A stretch of 24,672 nt of DNA, from positions 1 through 24,672 of IMG/VR virus record IMGVR_UViG_3300021964_000506. The stretch is one strand, 5' to 3'. Of the stretch, positions 6,335 to 13,368 are shown piece by piece (position 1 is the first letter of the stretch; the number at the start of each line of letters is the position of its first letter). The notes under the pieces were generated by a model. The model searched no databases. It saw nothing but the letters and a program-made list of their open reading frames with translations, and was not told the origin of the DNA. Source of the DNA: a virus. The position numbers and the translations under genes are program-made.

Positions 6335-7113
6335 AACATTTAGTTATACCTGACTGCCAGGTCAAGCCTGGGCAGTCGGTTAAGTATTTAGAAAATATAG
6401 GTAAATATATAGCAGAGAAACAACCTGACGTAATTGTATGTATAGGTGACTTTGCTGATATGCCTAGCTTATCATCATACGATGTAGGCAAGAAAGCTTT
6501 TGAAGGTAGGACATACAAAGCAGACATACGTGCAGTACATAAAGGTATGGATGCATTACTAAGTCCTATGCGTAAGCTACAAGCAAGACAAGCTAATCTT
6601 AAAAAGAAACAATACAAACCACGTATGATCCTAACATTAGGTAATCACGAGGACAGAATAGATCGTGCAGTTAATGATGATCGTAAGTTAGAAGAACTAA
6701 TTAGTATAAAGGATTTAAACTATGAACAGTACGGTTGGGAAGTATATGATTTTCTTGACGTGGTTGTGGTTAATGGGATTGCTTACTCTCACTACTTTGC
6801 GAGTGGTGTCATGGGCAGACCAGTTACCTCTGCTTCTGCTTTACTTAACAGAAAGCACATGTCATGCTTCGCAGGACACCAGCAAGGAAGACAAATTGCA
6901 TACGCTAGAAGAGCTGATGGCAGAGAGATAACTGCTATTATAGCAGGTAGTTGCTATGAACACAATGAAGATTATTTAAATCACCAAGGTAATCAACATT
7001 GGAGAGGCTTCTATGTATTACATGAAGTAAAAGACGGTGCATTTGACGAGATGGCAGTCTCATTAAATTACGTAAATAGTAAATATGGTATTGACAAACG
7101 TCGTAGAAAGTGA
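6331..7113 (+). CDS. Calcineurin-like metallophosphoesterase
   Basis: A 260-residue protein of the metallophosphoesterase superfamily, which binds two metal ions to hydrolyse phosphoester bonds. Motifs in order: PDCQ (D8; Gln at the usual His of DxH), IGDF (G39, D40), GNHED (N105, H106, E107), SHYF (H154) and AGHQQ (G182, H183). The substrate cannot be read from the sequence; phage members are proposed to act on nucleotides, RNA or DNA ends. It has a strong RBS, GGAGGG, 8 nt before ATG 6331. A stable hairpin lies 19 nt inside the coding start (6350-6379). It sits between the nucleases and the nucleotide-metabolism genes. Confidence 0.82.
   Translation: MKHLVIPDCQVKPGQSVKYLENIGKYIAEKQPDVIVCIGDFADMPSLSSYDVGKKAFEGRTYKADIRAVHKGMDALLSPMRKLQARQANLKKKQYKPRMILTLGNHEDRIDRAVNDDRKLEELISIKDLNYEQYGWEVYDFLDVVVVNGIAYSHYFASGVMGRPVTSASALLNRKHMSCFAGHQQGRQIAYARRADGREITAIIAGSCYEHNEDYLNHQGNQHWRGFYVLHEVKDGAFDEMAVSLNYVNSKYGIDKRRRK
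6350..6379 (+). repeat. Strong GC-rich hairpin at the start of the phosphoesterase gene
   Basis: The left arm GACTGCCAGG (6352-6361) pairs with CCTGGGCAGTC (6367-6377) around a TCAAG loop, with one bulged G; two further pairs (C6350-G6379, U6351-G6378) extend it to about 12 pairs. It lies 19 nt downstream of the ATG. There is no U-run, so it is not an intrinsic terminator. It could be an RNase III-type processing site, as used in T7 early RNA, or a translation brake. Confidence 0.5.
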
Positions 7114-7119
7114 TATAAT

Positions 7120-7335
7120 ATGGTACAAGCTTTGAAAAAACAAATAGGTGGTAAGCATTACTCTAAGTTTGCAATACAACCTACAGAGTTTATATATAAA
7201 AACAACATACCTTTTATTGAAGGATGTGCTATTAAATATCTCTGCCGTTGGAGAGATAAGGGTGGAGTACAAGATCTAGATAAAGCTATACACTTTATTG
7301 AGATGTTAAAGGAGTTAAACAATGACACAGTTTGA
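7120..7335 (+). CDS. DUF3310 family protein (T7 gp1.7-related domain)
   Basis: A 71-residue protein that is essentially one DUF3310 domain. Diagnostic pieces are IGGKHYSKFAIQPTEFI (about 9-25) and EGCAIKYLCRWRDKGGVQDLDKAIHFIEML (about 34-64). The family is widespread in phages and is linked to nucleotide kinase function through T7 gp1.7, where the domain is part of a larger protein; here only the domain is present. Location directly before ribonucleotide reductase fits a nucleotide-metabolism role, but the biochemical activity of the isolated domain is not established. It begins 6 nt after the phosphoesterase stop with only a weak RBS. Its last codons hold the AAAGGAG for the next small gene. 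Confidence 0.78.
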   Translation: MVQALKKQIGGKHYSKFAIQPTEFIYKNNIPFIEGCAIKYLCRWRDKGGVQDLDKAIHFIEMLKELNNDTV

Positions 7336-7441
7336 AAGCCCTAAGTTTAGTTCTAAAGCTAACAATAAAAAGTATGAAAATAATTATGATAAAATCTTTC
7401 GTAAGAAAGAAAAAGAAACTAAGAAGGTGAGGAAGAAATAA
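7322..7441 (+). CDS. Very small basic protein (39 aa)
   Basis: A short frame with a strong RBS: AAAGGAG at 7308-7314, 7 nt before ATG 7322. It encodes 39 residues, polar at first (MTQFESPKFSSKANNKKYE) and then very lysine-rich (KKEKETKKVRKK). It overlaps the DUF3310 gene by 14 nt, and its stop codon overlaps the start of the next gene (TAATG at 7439-7443). The RBS and the tight stop/start coupling are the reasons for calling it real. No function is recognised; a highly basic tail suggests nucleic acid or membrane-surface contact. Confidence 0.6.
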   Translation: MTQFESPKFSSKANNKKYENNYDKIFRKKEKETKKVRKK

Positions 7442-7638
7442 TGCTTACGGTTTCAGAACTTATTGAAGAATTGTACTATGTAGATGAAGTAACTTTATTA
7501 GAAACATTAGGAATTACATCAGAAGAATTAGTTAATAAGTTTATAGATAGAGTCGAAGAGCACCAAGATGAGCTTCGAGAATTAATTAATGATAACAAAG
7601 AAGGGTTTGATTTTTATGACTACGACGATAAAGAATGA
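7441..7638 (+). CDS. Small acidic hypothetical protein (65 aa)
   Basis: A 65-residue, strongly acidic, predicted helical protein ending in FDFYDYDDKE. ATG 7441 has GAGG 8 nt upstream and overlaps the preceding stop (TAATG). Residues about 1-60 contain two likely helices (SELIEELYYVDEVTLLETL and ITSEELVNKFIDRVEEHQ). The pattern recalls small phage proteins that bind host enzymes, but there is no recognised motif. The basic 39-aa protein upstream and this acidic one are coupled, so they could form a complex; that is speculation. It overlaps the ribonucleotide reductase start by 23 nt. Confidence 0.6.
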   Translation: MLTVSELIEELYYVDEVTLLETLGITSEELVNKFIDRVEEHQDELRELINDNKEGFDFYDYDDKE

Positions 7639-9508
7639 GTTACCTACTCTATATCAACAGGTAATTCACTCATCAAGATACGCAAGATATATACCAGAAA
7701 AGAATAGAAGAGAAACATGGGATGAAACAGTTGACCGATTAGTTTCATACCTTAAAACTAAAACACCTGCACTAGAAAAAGACATAGAAGAACTGCGAGA
7801 AGCAGTACTTAAACTAGAAGTAATGCCTTCTATGAGGCTAATGATGACAGCTGGTGAAGCGTGTGAACGAGACAATATAGCAGCATATAACTGTAGTTAT
7901 CTAGCTGTCAATAACAAACGTGCTTTCAGTGAAGCACTATATATATTAATGAATGGTACAGGTGTAGGGTTCTCTTGTGAAAGACAAGACATTAACAAAC
8001 TACCTATTGTACCTGAAGAAATTGGTTTATGTGATGATGTCATAGTCGTAGAAGATAGCAAGTTAGGTTGGGCTAAAGCCTTTAAGAAACTTATCTCTCA
8101 TTTATATGAGGGTGATATACCTAACTTTGATTTCTCTAAAGTAAGACCTGCAGGCGCTAGACTCAAGACCTTTGGGGGTAGAGCCAGTGGACCAGATCCA
8201 TTGAAACAACTATTCGATTTTGTAATAGAAACTTTCAAACAGGCAGCGGGACGTAAGTTATCCTCTATCGAGGTGCATGACATCATGTGTATGATAGGAC
8301 AGATCGTTGTGGTCGGTGGTGTCAGACGATCTGCTCTTATCTCTTTATCTAATCTAACTGATCGCAGAATGCGTGAAGCTAAAATGGGAGCATGGTATGT
8401 CGACAATCCACAACGAGGTCTTGCAAATAACTCCGTTGCCTACACAGAAACACCTGACAGTGAGACTTTCATGGAAGAATGGTTATCTCTGGTCAAGTCT
8501 AAATCAGGTGAGCGAGGAATCTTTAATAGAGTTGCTGCACAAAATCAAGCCGCTAAGTGGGGACGAAGAGATCCAAATCTTAGCTACGGAACAAACCCTT
8601 GTAGCGAGATTATCTTACGTGATAAACAATTCTGTAACCTTACAGAAGTTGTTGTCAGGGCAGGAGATACAGAAGAAAGTCTAAAGCGTAAGATTAGATT
8701 AGCTACCTTGTTAGGTACTATACAATCTACAATGACAGACTTTAAATTCTTATCTCATGAATGGATACAAAATACTCAAGAAGAAAGGTTATTAGGTGTA
8801 TCATTAACAGGCATTATGGATGCTAAGATTACTAACAATCCTGATCCTAAGATGCTAGAAAGATTACGAGATGAAGCTAGAAAGACTAACAAAAAGTATG
8901 CAGAGATTCTTGAGATTCCTGAATCAGCAAGCATTACATGTGTTAAGCCAAGTGGTACAGTTTCTCAATTGGTGGATTCTGCCAGTGGTATCCACGCTCG
9001 TCATAATGATCAGTATATACGTACTGTTCGTATGGATAAGAAAGATCCTATAACAGACTTTCTAATCGCTGCAGGTGTGCAACATGAAGATTGTCAAATG
9101 AATCCTAAGTCTACATCTATCTTTAGCTTTCCAATCAGAGCACCTAAAGGAGCACTAACTAGGACTAGCAAGACAGCTATTGAACAGCTAGAATTATGGT
9201 TAACATACCAAAGACATTGGTGTGAACACAAACCATCAGTAACTATATCAGTTAAAGATAAAGAATGGGTAGAAGTAGGTGCATGGGTATGGGATCATTT
9301 TAATGAAATCAGTGGTGTATCATTCTTACCACATAGTGATCATACTTATCCTCAAGCACCATATCAGGATGCTACATCTGATGAGGTTAAAGCATTAGAA
9401 AAGGTTACTCCTAGCAAGTTAAATTGGAGTGTATTTATAGAAGAAGATGATAACACAACAGGTACACAAGAACTTGCGTGTTCATCAGGAAGCTGTGAAA
9501 TTATATGA
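7616..9508 (+). CDS. nrdJ: Class II (adenosylcobalamin-dependent) ribonucleotide reductase, monomeric type
   Basis: A 630-residue enzyme making deoxynucleotides from ribonucleotides for phage DNA. It matches the monomeric triphosphate reductase type (Lactobacillus leichmannii RTPR). Key residues: C93 in AAYNCSYL; NPCSEIIL with thiyl-radical C329 and E331; FCNLTEV with C340, exactly 11 residues after C329 as in RTPR (C408/C419); phosphate-binding PSGTVS; and a C-terminal redox pair CSSGSC (C622, C627). It lacks a second subunit and uses adenosylcobalamin as radical source. ATG 7616 is preferred; ATG 7589 would add nine residues inside the previous gene. The stop overlaps the next start (ATGA, 9505-9508). 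A cobalamin adenosyltransferase lies 0.5 kb downstream. Confidence 0.93.
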   Translation: MTTTIKNELPTLYQQVIHSSRYARYIPEKNRRETWDETVDRLVSYLKTKTPALEKDIEELREAVLKLEVMPSMRLMMTAGEACERDNIAAYNCSYLAVNNKRAFSEALYILMNGTGVGFSCERQDINKLPIVPEEIGLCDDVIVVEDSKLGWAKAFKKLISHLYEGDIPNFDFSKVRPAGARLKTFGGRASGPDPLKQLFDFVIETFKQAAGRKLSSIEVHDIMCMIGQIVVVGGVRRSALISLSNLTDRRMREAKMGAWYVDNPQRGLANNSVAYTETPDSETFMEEWLSLVKSKSGERGIFNRVAAQNQAAKWGRRDPNLSYGTNPCSEIILRDKQFCNLTEVVVRAGDTEESLKRKIRLATLLGTIQSTMTDFKFLSHEWIQNTQEERLLGVSLTGIMDAKITNNPDPKMLERLRDEARKTNKKYAEILEIPESASITCVKPSGTVSQLVDSASGIHARHNDQYIRTVRMDKKDPITDFLIAAGVQHEDCQMNPKSTSIFSFPIRAPKGALTRTSKTAIEQLELWLTYQRHWCEHKPSVTISVKDKEWVEVGAWVWDHFNEISGVSFLPHSDHTYPQAPYQDATSDEVKALEKVTPSKLNWSVFIEEDDNTTGTQELACSSGSCEII

Positions 9509-9645
9509 TAGCAACATTACAACCAATATGCGGAGTACAATTAGGTATAGAGTTTACTGAGGCAGAAGTTAATGATCAAGTTATTAGCTACTGTCTTATA
9601 GATCTATTAATTATACGTATACAAGTAGCATGGTTTAAAGAATGA
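9505..9645 (+). CDS. Very small hydrophobic-tailed protein (46 aa) coupled to RNR
   Basis: A 46-codon frame whose ATG overlaps the RNR stop (ATGA, 9505-9508) and whose stop overlaps the next ATG (ATGA, 9642-9645), so it bridges the RNR and SLOG genes without gap. The sequence starts MIATLQPICGVQLGIEF, has an acidic middle, and ends in a hydrophobic stretch (LIDLLIIRIQVAWF) that could be a beta strand pair or a short membrane-associated helix. RBS support is weak (AGGAAG 12 nt upstream), but double overlap at the right phases favours translation. No family is recognised. Confidence 0.55.
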   Translation: MIATLQPICGVQLGIEFTEAEVNDQVISYCLIDLLIIRIQVAWFKE

Positions 9646-10016
9646 AAGTATGTATTATAGGCAGCAGAAGCCTTGATTCTGCAGATAAAGTATTACCTAT
9701 TATAGATAAGTTTATTAAAGAGCTCCCTTCCTCTTCCATAACTTTCTTAATAGGTAGTGCTAAAGGTGTTGATCCTCTATCAAAACATTATGCCCAGTCA
9801 CACGGGCATGATGTGGTAGAGTTTCTACCTTATCATTTACTAGATAGCTCAGTTGACTTTGATAGTAAATACTTTTTTATACGTACTAAACAAATGCTAG
9901 ACAATGCAGATAGAGTTCTAGCAATCTGGGATACTAAAAGCAAAGGCACTCACTATGCAATTAAATATACCCAGAAGCTAGAAAAACCAATCATGATAAT
10001 AAAGGTCCCACAATGA
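9642..10016 (+). CDS. SLOG-superfamily (DUF2493/YspA-like) Rossmann-fold protein
   Basis: A 124-residue Rossmann-like protein. The N-terminal strand-turn MKVCIIGSRSL and the FLIGSAKGVDPLSKHYAQ segment correspond to the GSR and GgArGvD signatures of DUF2493/SLOG proteins, related to DprA and the LOG nucleotide-binding fold. A later VLAIWDTKSKGTHYAI matches the family's W-D-x-S-G-T region. SLOG domains are thought to bind or process nucleotide or NAD-derived ligands; the ligand here is unknown. It lies between RNR and adenosyltransferase with ATGA overlaps at both ends (9642, 10013), suggesting a connected role in nucleotide or cofactor metabolism, but possibly a signalling or anti-defence role instead. 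Confidence 0.72.
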   Translation: MKVCIIGSRSLDSADKVLPIIDKFIKELPSSSITFLIGSAKGVDPLSKHYAQSHGHDVVEFLPYHLLDSSVDFDSKYFFIRTKQMLDNADRVLAIWDTKSKGTHYAIKYTQKLEKPIMIIKVPQ

Positions 10017-10540
10017 CAAGAATATATACTAAGTCAGGAGACAAAGGTGAAACAGGTTTACACAATGGAGAACGTGTAAGTAAATCATCAGAAAGAATAG
10101 AAGCTATAGGCAGTATAGACGAACTTAATTCGTTCATAGGTCTATCTATGTCAGAGGTAATGCCAGTAATAGTAAGAGATGTATTACATAAAGTACAGCA
10201 TACGCTGTTTGACATAGGAGGAGAGCTAGCACATCCAGGTATGAGTGTTATCGCAGATAGTAAAGCTAAAGATCTAGAAAAAATTATAGATGATCTAAGT
10301 AGTAGACTAGCTATACTACGAGAGTTTATTCTTCCAGGTGGATTTAAGACTGCTTCTCAAATACATGTAGCTAGGTCAATCTGCCGTAGAGCAGAGCGTA
10401 ACTGCATAGCTTTAGGTAATGTTAATCCTGCTACACTTAAATATCTGAATAGATTATCTGATTTATTATTTACTATGGCTAGATACCTTAATGCTTGTGA
10501 AGGATATAAAGATGTAACATGGAAAAAAGATGGTTCTTGA
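10013..10540 (+). CDS. Cob(I)alamin adenosyltransferase, PduO type
   Basis: A 175-residue protein with the full signature set of PduO/MMAB ATP:cob(I)alamin adenosyltransferases: TRIYTKSGDKGETGL (2-16, ATP-binding N-terminal loop), SIDELNSFIG (34-43), FILPGG (105-110), the helix AxxCRRAER (R125-R129) and YLNRLSDLLF (144-153). The family transfers the 5'-deoxyadenosyl group of ATP to cob(I)alamin, making adenosylcobalamin, usually as a trimer. That product is the cofactor of the class II RNR encoded just upstream. AAAGG lies 7 nt before ATG 10013, which also overlaps the SLOG stop. Slightly shorter than usual (about 190), with no missing motif seen. A phage-encoded copy is unusual. Confidence 0.9.
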   Translation: MTRIYTKSGDKGETGLHNGERVSKSSERIEAIGSIDELNSFIGLSMSEVMPVIVRDVLHKVQHTLFDIGGELAHPGMSVIADSKAKDLEKIIDDLSSRLAILREFILPGGFKTASQIHVARSICRRAERNCIALGNVNPATLKYLNRLSDLLFTMARYLNACEGYKDVTWKKDGS

Positions 10541-10742
10541 TTACGTACTAGTTATTATGTTTGACGTAAGTAGAGAGATTACTCCTCCTCAATACGTAGG
10601 ACATTTTGTTAGTTGTGAGTCTGCTTTTGAGTATGCGACTCGTCACTATCCAAAGAATGATTGGTCGTGTCTTCACGAAGACCATATTTATCTTCCCAAA
10701 GATCTAACAGAGAAATACTACTACCCAGACTCCAAAGATTAA
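10530..10742 (+). CDS. Small hypothetical protein, last gene of the rightward block
   Basis: A 70-residue protein overlapping the adenosyltransferase end by 11 nt. It begins with a hydrophobic strand (MVLDYVLVIMFDV), has two cysteines (in VSCESAF and WSCLHED) separated by an aromatic/basic stretch, and ends acidic. The pattern of a beta strand, then an alpha helix with two Cys, recalls small phage proteins of unknown function; no metal site is clear. Its stop overlaps that of the convergent virion gene by 4 nt (10739-10742). Confidence 0.55.
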   Translation: MVLDYVLVIMFDVSREITPPQYVGHFVSCESAFEYATRHYPKNDWSCLHEDHIYLPKDLTEKYYYPDSKD

Positions 10743-11629
10743 TCGGGTACAATCTCATTCATCCTATTAGTCCAACCTTTTCCAAAATCTTTCCATTTTT
10801 CAGGATTCTTTTTTAATTCATTTAAATATTTATTTTTAATTTGAGTAGCTGTTAAACCTTTTTCTTCTATAGCTTTAACAGTATTAGGACCTATTAACAT
10901 ATCTTGTTTAACTCCTGCAAGTTCTTGAATATTTTTAAGAGCAGAAGGTCCTGACATAACTAACATATGCATAGCTACTTTTTGTAAATTAGAAGGTAAC
11001 TTATCTATGTTGTATCTTTCATAATAATCTTTTTTATATATTTTAGCAGCTTGTGTAGGTGTAATATTTTTTAATTCTTCTACAGTAGGTTCTTTACCAA
11101 AAACTGATTTATAAGTTGCAGGAGTAATTCCTAAATTAGTTCCTACTAGTTCACCTGCTTTATTATAATTACCTGAGTCATTAGGATTATTTTGAAACCC
11201 TGCTTCTTTTTCTAATACAGAACGAATAATAGAAGGATCTACTTCTTTACCCATATTACCTATAGGTACTTCATCAGATTCTAATGTAATACTCTGTGGT
11301 TTATCCTCAAAGAAAGGACTCTTACCTTCTTTAATACGTTGTTTACCATAAGCTTCAGCTTTGTCATAAGCAGAGTCCAAAGGTTTATCTGCTTTAATAG
11401 AAGCAATCTCTTCATTATTAAGACTAGGTACTAGTAAAGGCATAAGAACTTTTTTACCATCTACTTCTACATCAATAGACTGTTCAGTCATAGTATAACC
11501 TTGATTATCTTTTATTTGACCTAAGAAACCTTGATTAGACTTCATAGTAAAGTCTTCCCTAACCATGTCAGGTTTTAATTCTACACCTATACGATCAGCA
11601 TAACCTAAACTAGTTATTTTGATTGGCAT
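10739..11629 (-). CDS. Virion-associated peptidoglycan hydrolase, GH108 type
   Basis: A 296-residue protein, last gene of the leftward virion block. I start it at ATG 11629, since GGAG lies 6 nt upstream; the longer frame reads into the previous gene. The N-terminal part (about 30-110) has QGFLG ... MTEQSI ... MPLLVPSL, a segment common in phage internal virion proteins. The C-terminal part (about 130-296) fits glycosyl hydrolase family 108: putative catalytic E142 in LEKEAGF, GTNLGIT (about 163-169), and a peptidoglycan-binding-like helical C-terminus. It probably cuts murein during DNA entry and perhaps at lysis. It sits where T7 has tail genes but next to the ejection proteins. No signal peptide is seen. 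Confidence 0.78.
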   Translation of the reverse strand: MPIKITSLGYADRIGVELKPDMVREDFTMKSNQGFLGQIKDNQGYTMTEQSIDVEVDGKKVLMPLLVPSLNNEEIASIKADKPLDSAYDKAEAYGKQRIKEGKSPFFEDKPQSITLESDEVPIGNMGKEVDPSIIRSVLEKEAGFQNNPNDSGNYNKAGELVGTNLGITPATYKSVFGKEPTVEELKNITPTQAAKIYKKDYYERYNIDKLPSNLQKVAMHMLVMSGPSALKNIQELAGVKQDMLIGPNTVKAIEEKGLTATQIKNKYLNELKKNPEKWKDFGKGWTNRMNEIVPD

Positions 11630-13367
11630 TGACATCTCCAAATTCACTATCATAGATAGATTGAGCAATATCTTTAACATCTTTATTTTCCATACGAGCT
11701 CTTATTTTTAAGTATACATTTAATCGTTTAACTGTACTCTTAAGATCTTTTGTTTGTGTTTCAAACCTACCTGTTACAGGATCTAGATTCATAGTAAGTT
11801 CTTCAGGACCAGAAGCTATACGTTGTAGTTCAAAAGCAACAAAGTCTTTGTACTGTGCTAAGTTTTGTTGTAGATTTTCTCTCATATTATCATCTTCAAA
11901 TGCTCTACCAAAAGCTTCTGAAGTCATGTTACTAAATGCAGTAAGAGTATTATCTGATTCTAATAACTTAGTAAGAGCTTCACCTTTAGCATCTTTATTG
12001 TTAATAACTGCAAGGTAATTACTAATTAAATCCATATCACCTTGTGCAAAGTTAGTAGAACCTAATTGATTAATAGTATTAGAAATAACTTTACTAAATG
12101 AAGGATCATCAAGTATAGCTAACTCTTCAGGTAAGTATCCATTAGGATTAGTATTACCTATTGTTAGTTTTTCTAATGTACTTTGAATGTCTTTCTTAAG
12201 TTGTGAGTTTAATAAACCACCTTTTTTAAGTTGTAAATACATAGACATCTTGTTAGTAAGTCTTTCTTCAATCTCTGCAGTAGTTCCATACTTAGTCATG
12301 TAGTCTATAGTAAGACCTTTCTCAAAAATACTAGCTTTATTAGATACATAGTCTTGTATACCTTTAAGACTAAAGTCTGTCTCTGCTTGGTTCTCTAAAC
12401 CTTCAAACATTTTATCCATATTAGCTATAAAAAATGCAACTTCTTTATCATCTTGAGGTAGTTTACTTGCAAGATTAAAGTATTTATCTCTACCAAATCT
12501 AATAATTTCTCTACCAGCTTCTACTTTTTCTTGATAACTTTTAGTATTATCACGAGCTATAGCAAATAAAGCATTAGCCATGTCATCTTGCATAACTCTT
12601 CTAATCTTAGCAGGACCTAATAGTTTAAACTTTTCTTTAGCATCAGACTGTGTTAAGTTATCTAGTAAATTTCTATCTTCTACTAGTCTAGTTACTTCAT
12701 TACGAGTAACATCTAAATCTTTTACTTCTAAAAACTTAGCATATAACTCATTATCTGACATACTATATGGATCTACTACGTAAGGTGCTACAGTATCTAT
12801 TAACATTTTATATCTATCTTGTTGTGCTTTAGTTTGAGATTTTAATAAAGCTTGATCAGCTGATATAACATCAGATATTCCTGCACGACCAGATACTTGT
12901 TGAACAGTCTTAGCAATATCATTAGCATACACAGGGTTTTCAGCGGCAAGATCTTGACCTATGGCAGTAAGTCTACGTTGATACTCATAAGCTGACATAA
13001 CACCTTGAGCTTTAGCTCTGCTAAGTTTTTCATTAACATCCATTAGTTTTTGTTGTAAACCAGCTTTCATTTGATCAGAAGCACTACTCATTTCATCTGT
13101 AATAGAAGCTACTTGACCTTGTAAGAAAGATTGCTCTGAAGGACTACGACTTAAATACTCTTCATTAAGGTTATTAGCTGCTTGTTCAGCAGCATTAAGA
13201 ACATTGTTTTTATCTTCTTGTATTGCATAGCCTAGTCCCATCTCTGCTACATCAACAGCACCTGTTAATAAAGATGTATCAATCTCTCCACTTCTATCTA
13301 CTACTCCTTGAGTAGGTCTGATACCTGGATATATACTTTGTTGTTGAGTTGTGTCAAATTCTGCCAT
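11610..13367 (-). CDS. Internal virion / DNA ejection protein (T7 gp15 position)
   Basis: A 585-residue, mostly alpha-helical, charged protein with Gln/Asn-rich ends. It starts MAEFDTTQQQSIYPG, from an ATG with GAGGA 5 nt upstream; this RBS is embedded in the last codons of the 1841-aa gene. No catalytic motif is seen. Helical heptad-like stretches (for example around 60-130) suggest oligomer formation. Gene order (gp14-like, giant protein, this protein) and composition support an ejection protein that forms part of the periplasmic tunnel, as gp15 and gp16 do in T7, although the order gp15/gp16 appears reversed. It overlaps the GH108 gene by 20 nt. Assignment is by context. Confidence 0.62.
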   Translation of the reverse strand: MAEFDTTQQQSIYPGIRPTQGVVDRSGEIDTSLLTGAVDVAEMGLGYAIQEDKNNVLNAAEQAANNLNEEYLSRSPSEQSFLQGQVASITDEMSSASDQMKAGLQQKLMDVNEKLSRAKAQGVMSAYEYQRRLTAIGQDLAAENPVYANDIAKTVQQVSGRAGISDVISADQALLKSQTKAQQDRYKMLIDTVAPYVVDPYSMSDNELYAKFLEVKDLDVTRNEVTRLVEDRNLLDNLTQSDAKEKFKLLGPAKIRRVMQDDMANALFAIARDNTKSYQEKVEAGREIIRFGRDKYFNLASKLPQDDKEVAFFIANMDKMFEGLENQAETDFSLKGIQDYVSNKASIFEKGLTIDYMTKYGTTAEIEERLTNKMSMYLQLKKGGLLNSQLKKDIQSTLEKLTIGNTNPNGYLPEELAILDDPSFSKVISNTINQLGSTNFAQGDMDLISNYLAVINNKDAKGEALTKLLESDNTLTAFSNMTSEAFGRAFEDDNMRENLQQNLAQYKDFVAFELQRIASGPEELTMNLDPVTGRFETQTKDLKSTVKRLNVYLKIRARMENKDVKDIAQSIYDSEFGDVNANQNN

Positions 13368-13368
13368 A

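Noticed and set aside
6309-8406. Minus-strand frames opposite phosphoesterase, DUF3310 and RNR genes (6309-6617, 7063-7272, 7666-7875, 8098-8406)
   Set aside because: All are antisense to proteins with clear family motifs and show no start signals.
8373-9053. Plus-strand alternative frames inside RNR (8373-8684, 8871-9053)
   Set aside because: They overlap the catalytic core of RNR in another frame and lack RBS.
10680-10800. Bidirectional terminator at the convergence point
   Set aside because: I looked for a stem with U-run on either strand and found none that pairs for more than a few bases.
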